The notes under the pieces: generated by a model | The model's input: only the letters and a program-made list of their open reading frames with translations | Database searches by the model: none | Told to the model about the DNA's origin: nothing | Made by a program: the position numbers and the translations under genes | Shown here: in pieces, positions 50,645 through 59,516 of the stretch | Layout: each line of letters opens with the position of its first letter | How positions within the stretch are numbered: position 1 is the first letter of the stretch | Source of the DNA: Paenibacillus durus ATCC 35681 | GTDB taxonomy: Bacteria; Bacillota; Bacilli; Paenibacillales; Paenibacillaceae | NCBI RefSeq assembly: GCF_000993825.1 | Contig: NZ_CP011114.1 | Coordinates: 2,852,001 to 2,916,000, forward strand | DNA: 64,000 nt | Direction of reading: 5' to 3'

Positions 50645-51583
50645 GTGGGTAAACAGACAGCTGCGCTGCTGCTTGCCGCCTTTCTGCTGACATCGTGCAG
50701 CAGTACGGAGAACACGGCTCCGGATGGCGGAAAGACGGCTGCGCCAAGCTCAAATGCTTCATCTTCAGCGGCCCTGCCCGGAACGTCTACAGCAAGTCCC
50801 TCCATACAGCCTTCTGCTGCCGTCGGCAGTAAGGGTCCTGCTGCATCGCCGGAAGCTTCCGCCTCGCAGGCTGCCGGATCGGTTAACGGCGGCGCAAATC
50901 AGGAGGAACAGGCCGGAAGCGGAACGGAAGCTCAAGTACCGCTGCTGTACCACATGAACAAGAATTACGATATTAAGCCCAATGAAGAGAGCACGAACAA
51001 AAAGGTCGTACTGCTGACGTTCGACGACGGACCTAAGGAAGCAAAGCTGATCAATTTAATCTTCGACACGCTGGATAAACATAAAGCCAAAGCGATCTTC
51101 TTCGTCAACGGGTACCGCATCAAGGAGCACCCGGAGCTGCTGAAGCTGATTCAGGAACGCGGCGGAATCATCGGCAATCATAGCTGGGATCATATCGTTC
51201 TCAAAGATAAGCCGTACACCGCCGTCAAGAAACAAATTGAAGATGTGCAAAGAATTGTAAAGGAAGTCACTGGAGAAACGCCGGTATTCTTCCGGCCTCC
51301 CCATGGGGCGGGCGGAGATGTCGGCAGAAAGATCGCTGCGGAGAACGGAATGCTGTACATGACCTGGTCGAACGGCTCCCTTGATTGGACGATGAAGGAA
51401 AAGGACACAGGCAAGACGGAAAAGCTGATCAAGAACGTTACCGATCAGCTCCATCCCGGCAGCAATATCCTGATGCACGAACTGCCGTGGACGGCCGAGG
51501 CGCTGGATAAACTGCTGACGACGCTTACGAGCAAGGGCTACGGCTTCGCCGATCCGCGCAGTATCGAGCTGAAAATGCGGTAA
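50645..51583 (+). CDS. Polysaccharide deacetylase lipoprotein
   Basis: A 312-aa exported lipoprotein. Signal peptide with lipobox LLTSC (Cys18), a Ser/Ala/Pro/Gly-rich linker of about 80 residues that may span the wall, then a NodB/CE4 domain (about 119-300). Motifs: TFDDGP with the catalytic base and metal Asp, NHSWDH with two metal histidines, RPPHG, and LMHEL near the end. By family it deacetylates peptidoglycan or chitin-type sugars. GTG start with a weak ribosome site. Confidence 0.9.
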   Translation: MGKQTAALLLAAFLLTSCSSTENTAPDGGKTAAPSSNASSSAALPGTSTASPSIQPSAAVGSKGPAASPEASASQAAGSVNGGANQEEQAGSGTEAQVPLLYHMNKNYDIKPNEESTNKKVVLLTFDDGPKEAKLINLIFDTLDKHKAKAIFFVNGYRIKEHPELLKLIQERGGIIGNHSWDHIVLKDKPYTAVKKQIEDVQRIVKEVTGETPVFFRPPHGAGGDVGRKIAAENGMLYMTWSNGSLDWTMKEKDTGKTEKLIKNVTDQLHPGSNILMHELPWTAEALDKLLTTLTSKGYGFADPRSIELKMR

Positions 51584-51600
51584 GCCGGAATTAACGGAAT

Positions 51601-51642
51601 AAAGGCCCCGACCCATCCCGCGAGGGATGAGCGGGGCCTTTT
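51601..51642. terminator. Bidirectional terminator
   Basis: AAAGGCCCCG/CGGGGCCTTT outer stem and CCATCCC/GGGATG inner stem with T tails on both strands, between converging genes. Confidence 0.85.
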
Positions 51643-51681
51643 ACCTGATTATCGTATGCTGAAGCAGACCGGCCAAGCCCG

Positions 51682-52092
51682 CTACCACAGCGTCCTAAGC
51701 GGCGGTGCTCCCTTTATCCCCCACCAGACCAGAAAGATCAGCAGCAGCATAAACAGAACATTCAGTGAATTCACGAACAGCTTGCTGAGCCTGATCCGTT
51801 CCGAACGATAGGTCGCGGAACGGGATGGAGGGGATTGCTCCTCTTCTTCTCCTGGTTTGGGCCGATCCGCTCTTCTCCCGCCCCGTGCGGTTCCGGCCTT
51901 CTGCCTTACCGCTGGGGACTTTCCGCCCTCCGTATTGTTTTTTCGCGACCGGGACAGGGCTTGTGAGGGTGATTCTTTTTTCCTTGGAGAAGAAGCTTCC
52001 GCTTTGCGCGGCTTGCTTGTTTTGACACCGGACATGTCCCCGCGGTTTCTCTTGTTCTGGCGGGACTTCACCCGGCTGAGCTCCTCACTCAT
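51682..52092 (-). CDS. Basic membrane protein of unknown function
   Basis: A 136-aa protein: a very basic, Ser/Lys/Arg-rich, probably disordered N-terminal region (1-105) and one C-terminal membrane helix (VNSLNVLFMLLLIFLVWWG). A tail-anchored topology with the basic part in the cytoplasm is likely. Overlaps the CPBP protease gene by 4 nt; AGGAGG before the ATG. Family not recognised. Confidence 0.7.
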   Translation of the reverse strand: MSEELSRVKSRQNKRNRGDMSGVKTSKPRKAEASSPRKKESPSQALSRSRKNNTEGGKSPAVRQKAGTARGGRRADRPKPGEEEEQSPPSRSATYRSERIRLSKLFVNSLNVLFMLLLIFLVWWGIKGAPPLRTLW

Positions 52093-52682
52093 GACTCCCT
52101 CCTGTAGCGGATCACCAGTCCTGAGAACAGGTCGATGATGAAATGACATAAAATAGGCGCCCAGATCGTACCGGAATAGATGTAGATAAGCCCGAGGCCG
52201 TAACTGCTGGCAAATACCCAGCCTGTTGGAATCCAGTGCCTTAAGTAACGCACATGGATTATTGCAAACAGTATGCTTGTCCAATACGGCCCAAAAGCAA
52301 ACTGTATGGCGCCCCGGAACAGCAGCTCTTCGCAAATGGACACGATGGCGGCGATCAGCACGATATGCCAAAGCGGCCGTTTGCGGAACAACAGCTCGTT
52401 GATCCCTCCATCATTCATGGTTTGTTCAGGGACAATATAGGTTAACACAAAGTCCACGATCAGCATAATGACCGCGAGACCTAGTCCCCAGGCGGCAAAA
52501 TTGATGCTTTCGGGAAAATTTAGCACGTGAAAAGGATTTCTTTTCTGAAATAATACCCAGATCAAACCGATAATAAGAGTAAGGCCCTGTGTAACATAAA
52601 GATTAATTAAAAGCAGCCGGTCGGTTAACTGCTCCGGTGATGCTTTTTGTACTTTTATGTCGCTGAATTTAAATTTTTTCAT
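52089..52682 (-). CDS. CPBP-family intramembrane glutamic endopeptidase
   Basis: A 197-aa membrane protein with about six helices and the Rce1/CAAX-protease-like EELLFRG motif, followed by the conserved histidines in IIHVRYL and HFIIDLF. Related to B. subtilis YpbD, which also lies near prsW. Substrate unknown. It starts divergently from the 300-aa gene. Confidence 0.87.
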   Translation of the reverse strand: MKKFKFSDIKVQKASPEQLTDRLLLINLYVTQGLTLIIGLIWVLFQKRNPFHVLNFPESINFAAWGLGLAVIMLIVDFVLTYIVPEQTMNDGGINELLFRKRPLWHIVLIAAIVSICEELLFRGAIQFAFGPYWTSILFAIIHVRYLRHWIPTGWVFASSYGLGLIYIYSGTIWAPILCHFIIDLFSGLVIRYRRES

Positions 52683-52764
52683 TCATTACCTACCTGTTCT
52701 TAAAATATTTCAAATCCTAGCATTCATATCCAATTCAATCCTCATAGAAAAAGGAGCCGTTTTT

Positions 52765-53667
52765 ATGAATCACCGTTCATCCAGCAAGCCGATGCTGTAC
52801 ACCCTTGGATTCTTGTTCTGCCTGATCTCTGCCTTTGCTGTCTTTTTCACCGGAGTGAAGGTTGGCGCCGACAAGGTTGAGGCCAAATATGAGAAACTGA
52901 ACGCCGATGGACAATCCTCGGAATCCTTCGCTTATTACCGCCAAACGGATCTCGTTACGTTCTATCATAACGTATTTTCGCCATATCGGGAATTCAAGCG
53001 CAATTGGAACGAGCAGGTTGACCTTTTGGTACGCGGAAGCGGCGCTGATCGTACGGAAATACTCAAAAATCTCCGCAATTCCGCAAATAGCGCTTACTCG
53101 CAAGTGACACAGGACTCCATCTTCGACGAATCTCCGCTGCTGAAGCAGGGCCAGCTTAATATCCTGAAAAGCCTTCGTCTCTTCTCCGAAGCTGCGGGCA
53201 AGGCATCCTCGTCCTCCGGGAAAGAACAGGCGGTTAAGGCGCTGAAAAACGGGGAGTTGGCGGCTGGCGCAGTCAGATACGGACTTTTGGCCCAGAGCAA
53301 TTATTATGCCTCAATGCTTAAATGGGGTTCCCAGAAGAATTCTGCCATTCCTTCCGAGACGGGCGATCTGAAAATTATCCCGCTGGCAAAATGGAACAAA
53401 ATGCCGCTGCTGCTCAAAAATGCCGCTATCGCGGAAATCATGCGGAACCGAGGCATTTTTGAGAACTATGAACCGCAGGATGTAACGGCCAAGATCGACA
53501 ATTTGATCCGTTCCGGCAAGGCCGCATCCTTGAAACTTAAGGATATCCAAAGCATAACTTCCCTGCTTGTATCCACCGGAGCCCTTAGGGAAAATGATTT
53601 CTCCAGATGGCGCCAGCAGTATTATAGCAAGGAAACGCTGCCGCAGCTTTCTTTCTTTTACGACTGA
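52765..53667 (+). CDS. Membrane-anchored helical protein, unknown
   Basis: A 300-aa protein with one N-terminal membrane helix (about 10-33, TLGFLFCLISAFAVFFTGV) and a long extracytoplasmic, mostly helical, Ser/Lys-rich domain. No cysteine motif, lipobox or enzyme motif. AAGGAG lies 8 nt before the ATG. No homologue recognised. Confidence 0.72.
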   Translation: MNHRSSSKPMLYTLGFLFCLISAFAVFFTGVKVGADKVEAKYEKLNADGQSSESFAYYRQTDLVTFYHNVFSPYREFKRNWNEQVDLLVRGSGADRTEILKNLRNSANSAYSQVTQDSIFDESPLLKQGQLNILKSLRLFSEAAGKASSSSGKEQAVKALKNGELAAGAVRYGLLAQSNYYASMLKWGSQKNSAIPSETGDLKIIPLAKWNKMPLLLKNAAIAEIMRNRGIFENYEPQDVTAKIDNLIRSGKAASLKLKDIQSITSLLVSTGALRENDFSRWRQQYYSKETLPQLSFFYD

Positions 53668-53710
53668 TATCGGCAAATGCATCATACCACATTAATCCGG
53701 CAAAATACTA

Positions 53711-53740
53711 TTGACACATGTAGCACAGCCATGTTACATT
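53711..53740 (+). promoter_or_regulatory. Sigma-A promoter P1 of serA (T-box controlled)
   Basis: Perfect TTGACA and TACATT with 18 nt between. The predicted start near 53747 is directly before the T-box leader. Confidence 0.7.
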
Positions 53741-53746
53741 ATGAAA

Positions 53747-54018
53747 AAATTGATCAAACAAAACCGATGATGGAACAAAGTTACTGAAGGTCTTCAGAGA
53801 GCCGGCGGATGGTGCAAGCCGGTGGCGGACAGTGTACTTTAGCGCTCCTGAGATATTGTGTTGAACTAATAGTAGGCACAATCGGATCACCTCCGTTACC
53901 AGTGTTCCTGTTTTCAGGAAATGAGGCTGTGTCTGTAAAGGATGCGGTGAATTAGGGTGGTACCACGACAACTCTCGTCCCTTACTGCGGAAGCGGTATG
54001 GATTCGGGAGTTTTTTTG
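53747..54018 (+). ncRNA. T-box leader, serine-type, upstream of serA
   Basis: tRNA-sensing leader that blocks termination when tRNA-Ser is uncharged. The T-box sequence AGGGTGGTACCACG is at 53954-53967 (consensus AGGGTGGNACCGCG, one change). Stem I carries the AGAGAG motif near 53795. The specifier region reads TTTAGCGCTCCTGAG, giving an AGC (Ser) codon followed by a purine. The terminator is AACTCTCG/CGGGAGTT with seven T (53970-54018), overlapping the antiterminator. serA makes the first serine precursor, which fits. Confidence 0.88.
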
Positions 54019-54105
54019 TTGACCGCCTGCTTCTTTGTGCCCACCCGAATGAATCTCTCATTCGGTAGGCCCTGCTTTAGACCTATTCTCTGCTGCGACA
54101 CCGCG

Positions 54106-54134
54106 TTGACGCTTGCCTGAAAATGCGGTATGAT
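54106..54134 (+). promoter_or_regulatory. Second promoter P2 of serA, after the T-box
   Basis: TTGACG and TATGAT with exactly 17 nt between, downstream of the T-box terminator and about 95 nt before serA. Transcripts from here would escape T-box control. A GGAG/CTCC-type hairpin at about 54170-54192 lies in its leader. Confidence 0.6.
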
Positions 54135-54235
54135 CACCTTCTTCTGTGGAAAAGCTGTTTCAGGTAATTCGGAGAGCCTTAAAGGGCCTCCTCAAAAATA
54201 ATAATGTTCACACATTTAAGGAGGAAAAAGAAATC

Positions 54236-55828
54236 ATGTTTAAAATTTTGGTATCGGACCCGATCAGCGATCTGGGCATTCAGCAGCTGACGGAAGCAAG
54301 CGACGTAACGGTAGATAAAAAAACAGGACTCAGCGAGGATGAACTCATTGCGATTATCGGCGAATACGACGGCCTGCTCGTACGCTCCCAAACGACTGTC
54401 ACCGAGAAAATTATCGAAGCGGGGTCCAACCTGAAAGTAATCGGACGTGCTGGCGTCGGCGTTGACAATATCAATCTGGAAGCCGCCACGAAGCGCGGGG
54501 TTGTCGTGATTAACGCGCCGGACGGCAATACCATTACGACCTGTGAGCATGCCTTTGCGATGATGATGGCTCTGGCCCGCCATATTCCCCAAGCCTATGC
54601 GAAGACCATTAACGGCGTCTGGGACAAAAAATCGTTCCTCGGCGTTGAGCTCCGCGGCAAAACGCTTGGCGTTCTCGGCATGGGCCGGATCGGCAGCGAA
54701 GTAGCCAAACGCGCCAAAGCATTCGGCATGAACATCCTGGCCTTTGACCCGTTTCTAACGGCTGACCGGGCGGAGAAGCTGGAAGTTACACTGGCGTCCG
54801 TCGATGACATCGTAAAAGGCGCGGACTTCATTACGGTTCACACTCCGCTGACTCCGCAAACGCGCCATATGATTTCCCGCCCTCAGTTCGAGGTAATGAA
54901 AAAAGGTATGCGCATCGTCAACTGCGCACGCGGCGGCGTTATTGACGAAATGGCTCTGGTGGAAGCTATTGATGCAGGGATCGTGGCCGGAGCGGCTTTC
55001 GACGTATTCGAGAAAGAACCGCCGCAAGCGGATCATCCTTTCCTGTCGCATCCGAAGATTATCGTTACTCCGCACCTTGGCGCATCGACAGTGGAAGCGC
55101 AGGAGAATGTGGCGATCGACGTATCCGAGCAGGTGCTGCATATTTTGCGGAACGAGCCGTTCATCAACGCGGTTAACATTCCTCCGGTGGCTCCAAGCGT
55201 TATGAACAAGCTGCAGCCTTACTTCACTCTCGGTGAGAAGCTTGGCAGCTTCGCTTCGCAGATTACGAACGGCGCCATCAACGAAATTCATGTAGAGTTT
55301 GCCGGTGATCTCTCGGACGTCGACACCCAGCCGCTGAACCGGTACATTGTCAAAGGCGTACTGTCCCGCCACTTCGGCGGCGACGTCAACATCGTCAACT
55401 CCATGCATCTCGCCAAGACTCGTGAAGTGAATGTAGTCGTGACGAAAGCTTCGAAGACCAAAGGCTTCACCAACCTGATTACAGTGAAGATTATTGCCGA
55501 GGGAGGCGAAGAGCGCCTCGTGGCTGGTACACTTCTGCAAGGATACGGAGAGCGGATCGTACAGCTCGGTAAATTCCCGGTTGATATCGCTCCGGAAGGC
55601 AACCAAATCTTGATCTCCCATAACGATAAACCCGGCATTATCGGCAACGTGGGTACGCTGCTCGGCCAGAACGACGTCAACATCGCGTCGATGCAGGTGG
55701 GACGTACCGTTATCGGCGGTGAAGCCATCATGCTGCTGACCGTCGATAAAGAAGTTCCGGATGATGTGCTGGTGAAGCTCGCCGCCCTGGCCGAGATCAA
55801 TACAGCCAAAGAAGTCGTGCTGCAGTAA
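54236..55828 (+). CDS. serA: D-3-phosphoglycerate dehydrogenase
   Basis: First step of serine synthesis, from 3-phosphoglycerate to 3-phosphohydroxypyruvate with NAD. The 530-aa long-form enzyme has the NAD-binding GMGRIGSEVAKRAKAFG, catalytic Arg (NCARGG), Glu and His (TPHLGAST), an intervening domain (about 320-450) and a C-terminal ACT domain (about 455-530) for serine feedback. AAGGAGG precedes the ATG at 54236. Confidence 0.97.
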   Translation: MFKILVSDPISDLGIQQLTEASDVTVDKKTGLSEDELIAIIGEYDGLLVRSQTTVTEKIIEAGSNLKVIGRAGVGVDNINLEAATKRGVVVINAPDGNTITTCEHAFAMMMALARHIPQAYAKTINGVWDKKSFLGVELRGKTLGVLGMGRIGSEVAKRAKAFGMNILAFDPFLTADRAEKLEVTLASVDDIVKGADFITVHTPLTPQTRHMISRPQFEVMKKGMRIVNCARGGVIDEMALVEAIDAGIVAGAAFDVFEKEPPQADHPFLSHPKIIVTPHLGASTVEAQENVAIDVSEQVLHILRNEPFINAVNIPPVAPSVMNKLQPYFTLGEKLGSFASQITNGAINEIHVEFAGDLSDVDTQPLNRYIVKGVLSRHFGGDVNIVNSMHLAKTREVNVVVTKASKTKGFTNLITVKIIAEGGEERLVAGTLLQGYGERIVQLGKFPVDIAPEGNQILISHNDKPGIIGNVGTLLGQNDVNIASMQVGRTVIGGEAIMLLTVDKEVPDDVLVKLAALAEINTAKEVVLQ

Positions 55829-55863
55829 ACTTTAATATTCCTTAAATTGCACGGCATAAATAA

Positions 55864-55900
55864 AGCGCCGGCTGCCATTGAAATGGGCAGTCGGCGTTTT
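55864..55900. terminator. Terminator after serA
   Basis: CGCCG-x-CTGCC/GGGCAG-x-CGGCG stem with an 8-nt loop and TTTTATTT tail on the plus strand; A-rich on the other side, so it may also serve the SDR remnant. Confidence 0.8.
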
Positions 55901-55902
55901 AT

Positions 55903-56346
55903 TTATTCAGATATTAGGAATGGCGGCATTACCCGACCGTCAATATCGGTAAAACCGTATTGTTCCGCCAAGCGCCCCACCTGCTGGGGCACACCCGACC
56001 TTTCCATAATCTTCGGATCGGCGGCCAAGGCGCATACAGCCCGCCCGATATAACGTGTCGATTCGGTTGCTTTCAGTTCCTCCACTTCCTGCCAATGTGC
56101 CTCATCGGTATGAAAGGCGTCCAGAACAAGCTCTGTCCGCATCCAGCCCGGAGACAGCGGAATAACGGCGATTCCGTCAGCCGCAAGTTCCTTGGATAAT
56201 CCGCAGGCCATACGCACCAGTGCGTTCTTGGACAGGTCATAGTAGAAGTTGTTGATATGCCTATACCGGTCCCTCCCTCTAACGGACACCGGAAAGCGGA
56301 CCGCAACTTCCTTAAAGGATCGCGATCCGCCTCTTCTTGTCATCAC
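55903..56346 (-). pseudogene. Short-chain dehydrogenase remnant, N-terminus missing
   Basis: The 147 codons match only the C-terminal half of an SDR: the active-site YDLSK (Tyr-x3-Lys), ALVRMACGLSKEL, IPLSPGWMRTELVLD, and the family tail RYIGRAVCALAADP ... YGFTDIDGR. The Rossmann domain with the GxxxGxG motif and the catalytic Ser are absent, and the upstream sequence leads directly into the glpK end. A full protein would be about 280-300 aa. Most likely a decayed gene. Confidence 0.82.
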
Positions 56347-56386
56347 CCTATTCTATTTTAAGGGCCAACGGGGGCCAATGTTACTC

Positions 56387-57886
56387 TCACGGGCGCTCAT
56401 GCTTATCCCACCCCATCGTCCGTGAGACGGCATCCTGCCAAATATGGTAACGGCCCTCCCGTTCCTCCTGCGGCATGGCGGGCGTAAATGTCTTCTCCGC
56501 CTTGTTGAAATTCCGCAGCTCTTCACGGTTCCAGAAGCCCGCGATAAGACCCGCCAATAGAGCCGCACCCAGCGCCGTTGTCTCCGCGTATGTCGTACGC
56601 GTTACTTCTCTGCCCAGAATATCTGCCTGGAACTGCATCAGCAGATCATTGCGCACCGCTCCCCCGTCCACCCGCAGGTCGGAAAGCGGCATACCGGCGT
56701 CCTTCTCCATTGCCCCGATCACATCCCTTGATTGGAATGCAAGTGATTCCAGTGTGGCGCGTACGAGGTGGGCGGAGGTCGTTCCCCGCGTTAAGCCGAA
56801 TACCGCTCCACGGGCATACATATCCCAATACGGCGCGCCCAGTCCGGTAAAAGCAGGCACGACGACAACACCCCCGCTGTCTTCAACCTCCCGTGCCTTT
56901 TCCTCAGATTGCCCCGGATTTTCAATCAGGCCGAGACCTTCCTCCAGCCACTGCACCGCCGCGCCCGCGACGAATACACTGCCCTCAAGCGCATAATACA
57001 GCTCACCCTCTATTCCCCAAGCCACTGTCGTTAGGAGTCCGTGCCGCGAGGCAACCGCTTCACTGCCCGTATTCATCAGAATAAAGCAGCCGGTGCCGTA
57101 CGTATTCTTGGCGCTCCCGGCTTCCAGACAGGTATGCCCAAAGAGCGCCGCCTGCTGGTCCCCCAGCACGGAAGCAATAGGGATTTCCGCTCCGAACCAC
57201 TGCTTAAGCGCCGTTCCGAAGGACCCGCCAGACATCCGCACCTCGGGCAGCATGCTCGCCGGGATGTTCAGCTCGGCCATCAGCTTATCGTCCCAGACTC
57301 TCCGGTGCAGATCGAACAGCATCGTCCGCGACGCATTGGTGACGTCCGTGGCGTGTACAGCGCCGCCGGTGAGCTTCCAGATCAGCCAGGTGTCCACCGT
57401 CCCGGCGAGCAGTTCGCCACGCTCCGCCCTTTCCCGAGCGCCTTCCACATGATCCAGTATCCAGGCGATCTTCGTCGCCGAGAAATAGGCGTCGGCGACG
57501 AGGCCGGTCTTCTCCCCGATCTCCCGCTCCAGTCCCCTGCGCTTAAGTTCCTCGCACATCTCAGCGGTTCGCCGGTCCTGCCATACGATGGCCGGGTATA
57601 CCGGTCTGCCGGTCGCCTTCTCCCAGATCAGCGCTGTCTCACGCTGGTTCGTAATGCCGATCACGGCGATTTGCGAGGGATCGATCTCGCTCTTTACGAC
57701 AGCCTCTCTTGCCGACCTGAGCTGTATATTCCAGATCTGCTCCGGATCATGCTCTACCCAGCCTGGACGGGGGAAATACTGGGTTAGCTCATACTGAGCC
57801 TGGCTGACCATTTTGGCTTCTTCATCGAACAGAATCGCCCGCGAACTGGTCGTGCCCTGGTCCAGAGACAAAATATAGCGGCTCAT
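56387..57886 (-). CDS. glpK: Glycerol kinase
   Basis: Phosphorylates glycerol to sn-glycerol 3-phosphate. The 499-aa FGGY kinase has DQGTTSSRAILFDE at the N-terminus, GITNQRET, the ATP-binding TYGTGCFILMNTG and GLGAPYWDMYARGAVFGLTRG. GGAG lies 7 nt before the ATG, which overlaps the stop of a 29-codon upstream ORF. glpF, glpD and glpP are not adjacent, unlike in B. subtilis. Confidence 0.97.
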   Translation of the reverse strand: MSRYILSLDQGTTSSRAILFDEEAKMVSQAQYELTQYFPRPGWVEHDPEQIWNIQLRSAREAVVKSEIDPSQIAVIGITNQRETALIWEKATGRPVYPAIVWQDRRTAEMCEELKRRGLEREIGEKTGLVADAYFSATKIAWILDHVEGARERAERGELLAGTVDTWLIWKLTGGAVHATDVTNASRTMLFDLHRRVWDDKLMAELNIPASMLPEVRMSGGSFGTALKQWFGAEIPIASVLGDQQAALFGHTCLEAGSAKNTYGTGCFILMNTGSEAVASRHGLLTTVAWGIEGELYYALEGSVFVAGAAVQWLEEGLGLIENPGQSEEKAREVEDSGGVVVVPAFTGLGAPYWDMYARGAVFGLTRGTTSAHLVRATLESLAFQSRDVIGAMEKDAGMPLSDLRVDGGAVRNDLLMQFQADILGREVTRTTYAETTALGAALLAGLIAGFWNREELRNFNKAEKTFTPAMPQEEREGRYHIWQDAVSRTMGWDKHERP

Positions 57887-57972
57887 CGTGCGGCTCCGTC
57901 CAGAAGCATGTCTGGAAACAGGATAATTGCCGAAAAATCAATAAAGCGCTTAACAAATGTTATTTTTCTCAT
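57883..57972 (-). CDS. Short ORF coupled to glpK, 29 aa
   Basis: A 29-codon ORF with a perfect AGGAGG 7 nt before its ATG, ending in a TGA that overlaps the glpK ATG (ATGA). The peptide is hydrophobic and basic (KITFVKRFIDFSAIILFPDM). The strong ribosome site and exact overlap suggest translational coupling or a leader peptide. A degraded end of another gene is the alternative. Confidence 0.5.
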   Translation of the reverse strand: MRKITFVKRFIDFSAIILFPDMLLDGAAR

Positions 57973-57990
57973 TGAAAATCCTCCTGTTAG

Positions 57991-58010
57991 CTTGTTCCAC
58001 GGAGAACAAG
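57991..58010 (-). promoter_or_regulatory. Inverted repeat before the glpK leader ORF
   Basis: Perfect 7-bp arms CTTGTTC/GAACAAG with 6 nt between, ending 10 nt before the AGGAGG of the 29-codon ORF. It could be an operator or an RNA hairpin. There is no T run, so it is not a terminator. Confidence 0.45.
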
Positions 58011-58030
58011 ATTTATCGGCTCCATTCAAC

Positions 58031-58057
58031 AAAAAGCACCTCTGAGACAAGAGGTGC
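58031..58057 (-). terminator. Terminator after resE
   Basis: GCACCTC/GAGGTGC stem with an 8-nt loop and five T on the minus strand, 20 nt after the resE stop. Confidence 0.8.
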
Positions 58058-58076
58058 GATCAAAAATGTTTAAAAT

Positions 58077-59516
58077 TTATTGTTTTTCGACAGGCAGACG
58101 AAGCGTAAAGCAGGTTCCTTCGCCTAATTTGCTGGCAGCCGAGATATGTCCGCCGTGGGATTCGACGATATTCTTGACGATAGCCAGGCCGAGACCGGTT
58201 CCTCCGGATTCCCCGCGAACCCGGGCTTTATCCGCTTTGTAGAATCGTTCAAAAATAAAGGGAAGATCCTCGGATGGAATGCCCACCCCTTCATCCCGAA
58301 CCTCGACCTCGATTTCCGACCGATTCGCATAAATAATCCAGTCCGCCACGATATCGATCTTTTTCCCTGCGGGGGTATGCCGGAACGCATTATCCAGCAG
58401 ATTCGTCAGCACCTGCTCCAGCTTATCTTCGTCCGCGTCATGGAGCCATAGCTCATTGCTCTTTTTAATGCAGCGCAATTCAATGTCCCGCTCCTTCGCG
58501 CGCACGGAGAATTTGCGGTATATCCGTTCCAGCAGCTCGGTCATGTTGACCGGAGCCTTATGCAGATCAGTGTGTCCGGCATCCATCCGGGCCAAATCAA
58601 GCAGATCCTTCACCAGCCGGCCCATCCGCAGCGCCTCATCATGAATCACCTGAACAAGCTCGCTGCTCTCCTCCGGCGAAGAAGCCATGCCGTCCAGCAG
58701 CGCCTCGCTGTAGCCCTGCATCATCGACAGCGGAGTGCGGATTTCATGGGATACATTGGCTAGAAAGTCGCGGCGCATTTTCTCAAGCCGGACTTCTTCG
58801 GTCACATCCCGCAGCACGGCTACAGTGCCCTGAATTTGATTGTCCGAATAGAGCGGCGCCATATGCACCGACCATACATCCTGGCGCACATGCACATTGG
58901 AGTTGTGGTCGCCGCCATCCTGAAGCGTACGCCGAAACAGCAGGCGCAGCGGACGCGGTACACCCAGAGCCTCTCCGCTTACATACTCGAAATCGTCTTC
59001 GCCTTCCTGCTCCCATTTCAAATCATTCCAGCTTTCCAGCAGGGACTGACCGTGCGGATTGGTGAGCACGATCTTGCCTTCGTTATCAAAAGTGATCACG
59101 GGATCGCTCATGCTGCGCAGCACGCTGGACAGAAGCCCTTTTTCATGATTCAGACTTCTTATGGTACCCTCCAGTTCGGCGGCCATATGATTAAAGGATG
59201 TCGCCAGCTCGCCGATTTCATCGCTTGTGACAAGCTTTAGCCTCTTGCCGTACTCCCCCCGGCGGATTGCATCCGCCGCTGCGATAACCTGATGCATCGG
59301 TTGCGTAATCTTGGTGAACAGAAACAATGCGAAGAAGGTCGTCATGGAAAACCCGATCAAGGCCGTATACATGAATAGCCGTTTGATTGCGCCGGAATTA
59401 GCGAAGTTGCTGTCAATGTATGGCAGCAGGAACAGCCCCAGTGTCATAAGCACGACCGCAACGAGACAGATGATCGTCACCCACAGCTTGCCGACAAGGC
59501 TTCTCCAGAAGTTCAC
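58077..59516 (-). CDS. resE: Sensor histidine kinase ResE, short form
   Basis: Sensor partner of ResD for low oxygen and redox control of respiration. The 479-aa protein has two membrane helices (about 11-32 and 46-69), a HAMP domain (70-122), a PAS domain (about 130-240), HisKA with the phosphorylated His in FLANVSHEIRTPLS, and an HATPase domain (GVGIPSEDLPFIFERF, GGTGLGLAI). The loop outside the membrane is only about 15 residues, whereas B. subtilis ResE has a large extracytoplasmic domain. GTG start directly after the resD stop. Confidence 0.93.
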   Translation of the reverse strand: MNFWRSLVGKLWVTIICLVAVVLMTLGLFLLPYIDSNFANSGAIKRLFMYTALIGFSMTTFFALFLFTKITQPMHQVIAAADAIRRGEYGKRLKLVTSDEIGELATSFNHMAAELEGTIRSLNHEKGLLSSVLRSMSDPVITFDNEGKIVLTNPHGQSLLESWNDLKWEQEGEDDFEYVSGEALGVPRPLRLLFRRTLQDGGDHNSNVHVRQDVWSVHMAPLYSDNQIQGTVAVLRDVTEEVRLEKMRRDFLANVSHEIRTPLSMMQGYSEALLDGMASSPEESSELVQVIHDEALRMGRLVKDLLDLARMDAGHTDLHKAPVNMTELLERIYRKFSVRAKERDIELRCIKKSNELWLHDADEDKLEQVLTNLLDNAFRHTPAGKKIDIVADWIIYANRSEIEVEVRDEGVGIPSEDLPFIFERFYKADKARVRGESGGTGLGLAIVKNIVESHGGHISAASKLGEGTCFTLRLPVEKQ

